Shown here piece after piece: positions 39,521 through 64,000 of a stretch of 64,000 nucleotides of DNA. The notes under the pieces are model-generated. The model saw nothing but the letters and a program-made list of their open reading frames with translations, did no database searches and was not told where the DNA came from. Both the position numbers and the translations under genes were made by a program. Numbering within the stretch: position 1 is the first letter of the stretch; the number at the start of each line of letters is the position of its first letter. The stretch comes from Apricaphanius iberus (taxonomy: Eukaryota; Chordata; Actinopteri; Cyprinodontiformes; Aphaniidae): the NCBI GenBank assembly GCA_028564705.1, contig JAPXFQ010002676.1, forward strand, positions 1,178,001 through 1,242,000, in the 5' to 3' direction.

Positions 39521-39677
39521 CCTTGCAAAGTCGTTATGAATAAATAGTCCTGACTGTGTAAACCTTGTACCTGGAAAGAAAGCACAAAATGGCAGCCAAG
39601 GCCTCTGCTTCTTTTTTTTTATGTCATAAACAAACAGCCAGGCACACATGAGGGAATTTGTTTGTCTTCCCCTCCAG

Positions 39678-62524
<22,847 letters not shown>

Positions 62525-63102
62525 GTAAAGCCATCAAGTGATCATATATTCAATATAAAAACAAAGTACACTCTTTAAACTACTACGTTTTTTATTATTT
62601 ATCTTAAAATCAAAGAAATACAACCACAGATGAGCAGAAATGGATGTTACATTACAAGCCGTCATTCCTTTTTGATCAACAAAAAAAGGCCCAATATTGC
62701 AGGTCAAATACTCTGTACTACCTGTCAACCATGCAGGACAAACATGTCTAAAAAGCTGAATGTTTTGATCCCTTGTAGGTGTGTGAGACAAAAATCTCAC
62801 AGCAGCAATTGTTCAGTCTTTGGACGGGTTTCAAAGAGAAATTATCTTGTCAGTAGGAAGAAAATGGGAGTAGGGCAAACGTTTTTTAAAGTGCAATTGA
62901 GCACATTAGAGTGAAGTAAATATATTTAGCCTCAATATACAGTAGATTGTTTAGTGGAACCCAAATATGGCATATAAGTTTTTTGTTTTTTAGAGCTACA
63001 GGACTTGATGAACTTGCAGTTATAGTTGGACTTCAAAGTGGGACCATTTTTACAACTGTTGAGTTTTGCATAAACTTTACTGTGCAACAGGTAATCGTGT
63101 CT
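62525..63102. other. pde2a intron start, nothing recognised
   Basis: Follows the donor at 62524. The next coding exon was searched for and not found in the remaining 1.5 kb. Confidence 0.7.
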
Positions 63103-63420
63103 AATGCTGCGTTCACACCGCTCAGTTTTGTCTGCGTCAAGCAACGGACCCAAAGCATGTAGTTTGACACATGTACGTTGAGGCTTGCAACGCTTGCTTC
63201 TGAGCAAACAACGGACGTTCTGAACTATGGTGGATCGTATCAAGAGAGTGGCTTGGCTTTATTTGCTAGATTAAGCTAGACAACGTCGACATCGAGTCGC
63301 ATCAGCGCCCATTCTTCATTAGAGTTTGGGAAGTTTAACCATTTGGGAAGTTTAACCATTTGCTCCAGGAGCTGCTTATGGATGAGTTTCGCTTTCAGCA
63401 GTACTTCTACTACTAAACTC
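63103..63420 (+). mobile_element. PIF/Harbinger-type fragment, sister of 22805
   Basis: The terminus-like TGCTGCGTTCACACCG is followed by ATGGTGGATCGTATCAAGAG (63228), which encodes VDRIKRVAWLYLLD then a stop. It then has the GAGTTTGGGAAGTTTAACCA and CAGGAGCTGCTTATGGATGA blocks shared with the 22805 copy in reverse. An 18-bp unit (TTTGGGAAGTTTAACCAT) is duplicated in tandem at 63326-63361. No catalytic domain. Confidence 0.65.
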
Positions 63421-63479
63421 AACCTGGGTGTCTAGTGACATTTGTTTTGTTAGCAGTGTGAATGTGGGAAGGATTTAGG

Positions 63480-64000
63480 TATGCCCCTGGGGTGGGGGCT
63501 GGTGGATTGCCGGGGCCCCCATGGGGCTCGGGGGTGCCGCTGCCGTGGGCCCCGACTTGACCTGCTGGGTCCTCCCACCCCTGGTGGATCGGGCCGAACG
63601 GGGTTGCCTATTGGAGTCAGCAGGGGAGCTGGCTCCCTGGGATTGGCAATGGTCACCCCAGTTATTTTCTCCCCATCCCCATGCCTCTGTCCACCTGCTC
63701 CTTCATTCTACCATTCACAAGGCCTTGGGACGTGGGCACGTCACTGGGGTGCGGGATGGAGCTTCCGTCTTCGCTACCCGGTGGCGACCTGGGTCCCGAT
63801 TTTATTGAGCAACTTAGACACTTACACTTGCAACATTTACATGGAACGCACATGTAGGGAGCTGGCGGTGGGGTGCATTGGCGCTGGGGGCGGGACCCCT
63901 CATGGGGGGCCCCTTATAGGGGGCCCGTTGTGGGGGGTCTCGCCTGTGGTGCCAGCACCCACTGTTTAAACGCATCTAGACACTAAGGGCCCGGGGGGGG
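63480..64000. repeat. GC-rich dispersed repeat, cut by window edge
   Basis: Abrupt switch to G/C-rich sequence with GGGGCCCCCAT, GGGGGGCCCC and GGGCCCG palindromic strings and the block CACGTCACTGGGGTGCGGGATGG. Open frames on both strands here reflect composition only. I recognise this as a recurrent fish repeat. Its class is unknown to me, and its right end is outside. Confidence 0.5.

Noticed and set aside
63481..63969. 162-codon open frame in the GC-rich block
   Set aside because: Gly/Pro-rich and GC-driven, with frames open on both strands; part of a dispersed repeat.

Overview
This is a piece of a teleost fish nuclear genome, most likely a spiny-rayed (acanthomorph) species. It is AT-rich and mostly non-coding, with GT-AG introns, many microsatellites, several generations of Tc1/mariner-like DNA transposons and the tRNA-derived SINE families common in such fish. 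I cannot name the species.

There is one clear gene, on the + strand: pde2a, the cGMP-stimulated dual cAMP/cGMP phosphodiesterase 2A. Fifteen consecutive coding exons run from 39678 to 62524. All have GT-AG boundaries and compatible phases, and together give 410 codons. They cover the segment before GAF-A, GAF-A, the linker, GAF-B and the start of the helix and linker that lead to the catalytic domain. The catalytic HD-domain exons lie beyond the right edge. A candidate upstream first coding exon (26696-26788, phase-0 donor) may give the N-terminus through a 12.9 kb intron. The usual exon 1 variants were not recognised.

Layout. 1-26.6 kb is gene-free. It holds a short MITE, a broken Tc1, a perfect 46-bp-arm palindrome, a SINE inside an old Tc1, a foldback MITE, a second Tc1 relic, a DIRS-like gag remnant, a probable Harbinger-type MITE, another SINE and a Harbinger transposase fragment. 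26.6-39.7 kb is probably a long pde2a intron or the promoter region. It holds an (AAT)n array, an L1-like ORF1 remnant, and an almost complete Tc1 (36945-38960) disrupted by a young SINE. 39.7-62.5 kb is the pde2a body; its larger introns (40138-44035, 47202-52935, 55895-60484) are filled with Tc1 relics and SINEs. 62.5-64 kb is the next intron, with a second Harbinger fragment and a very GC-rich repeat at the edge.

I see no operon, CRISPR array, structural RNA gene or novel multi-gene system. The most unusual observations are the perfect palindrome at 4999-5091, the templated filler beside the SINE in the Tc1 at 37.7 kb, a 90-nt frame-preserving intron inside the GAF-B coding region, and a His at the Phe position of the GAF-B NKFDE motif.
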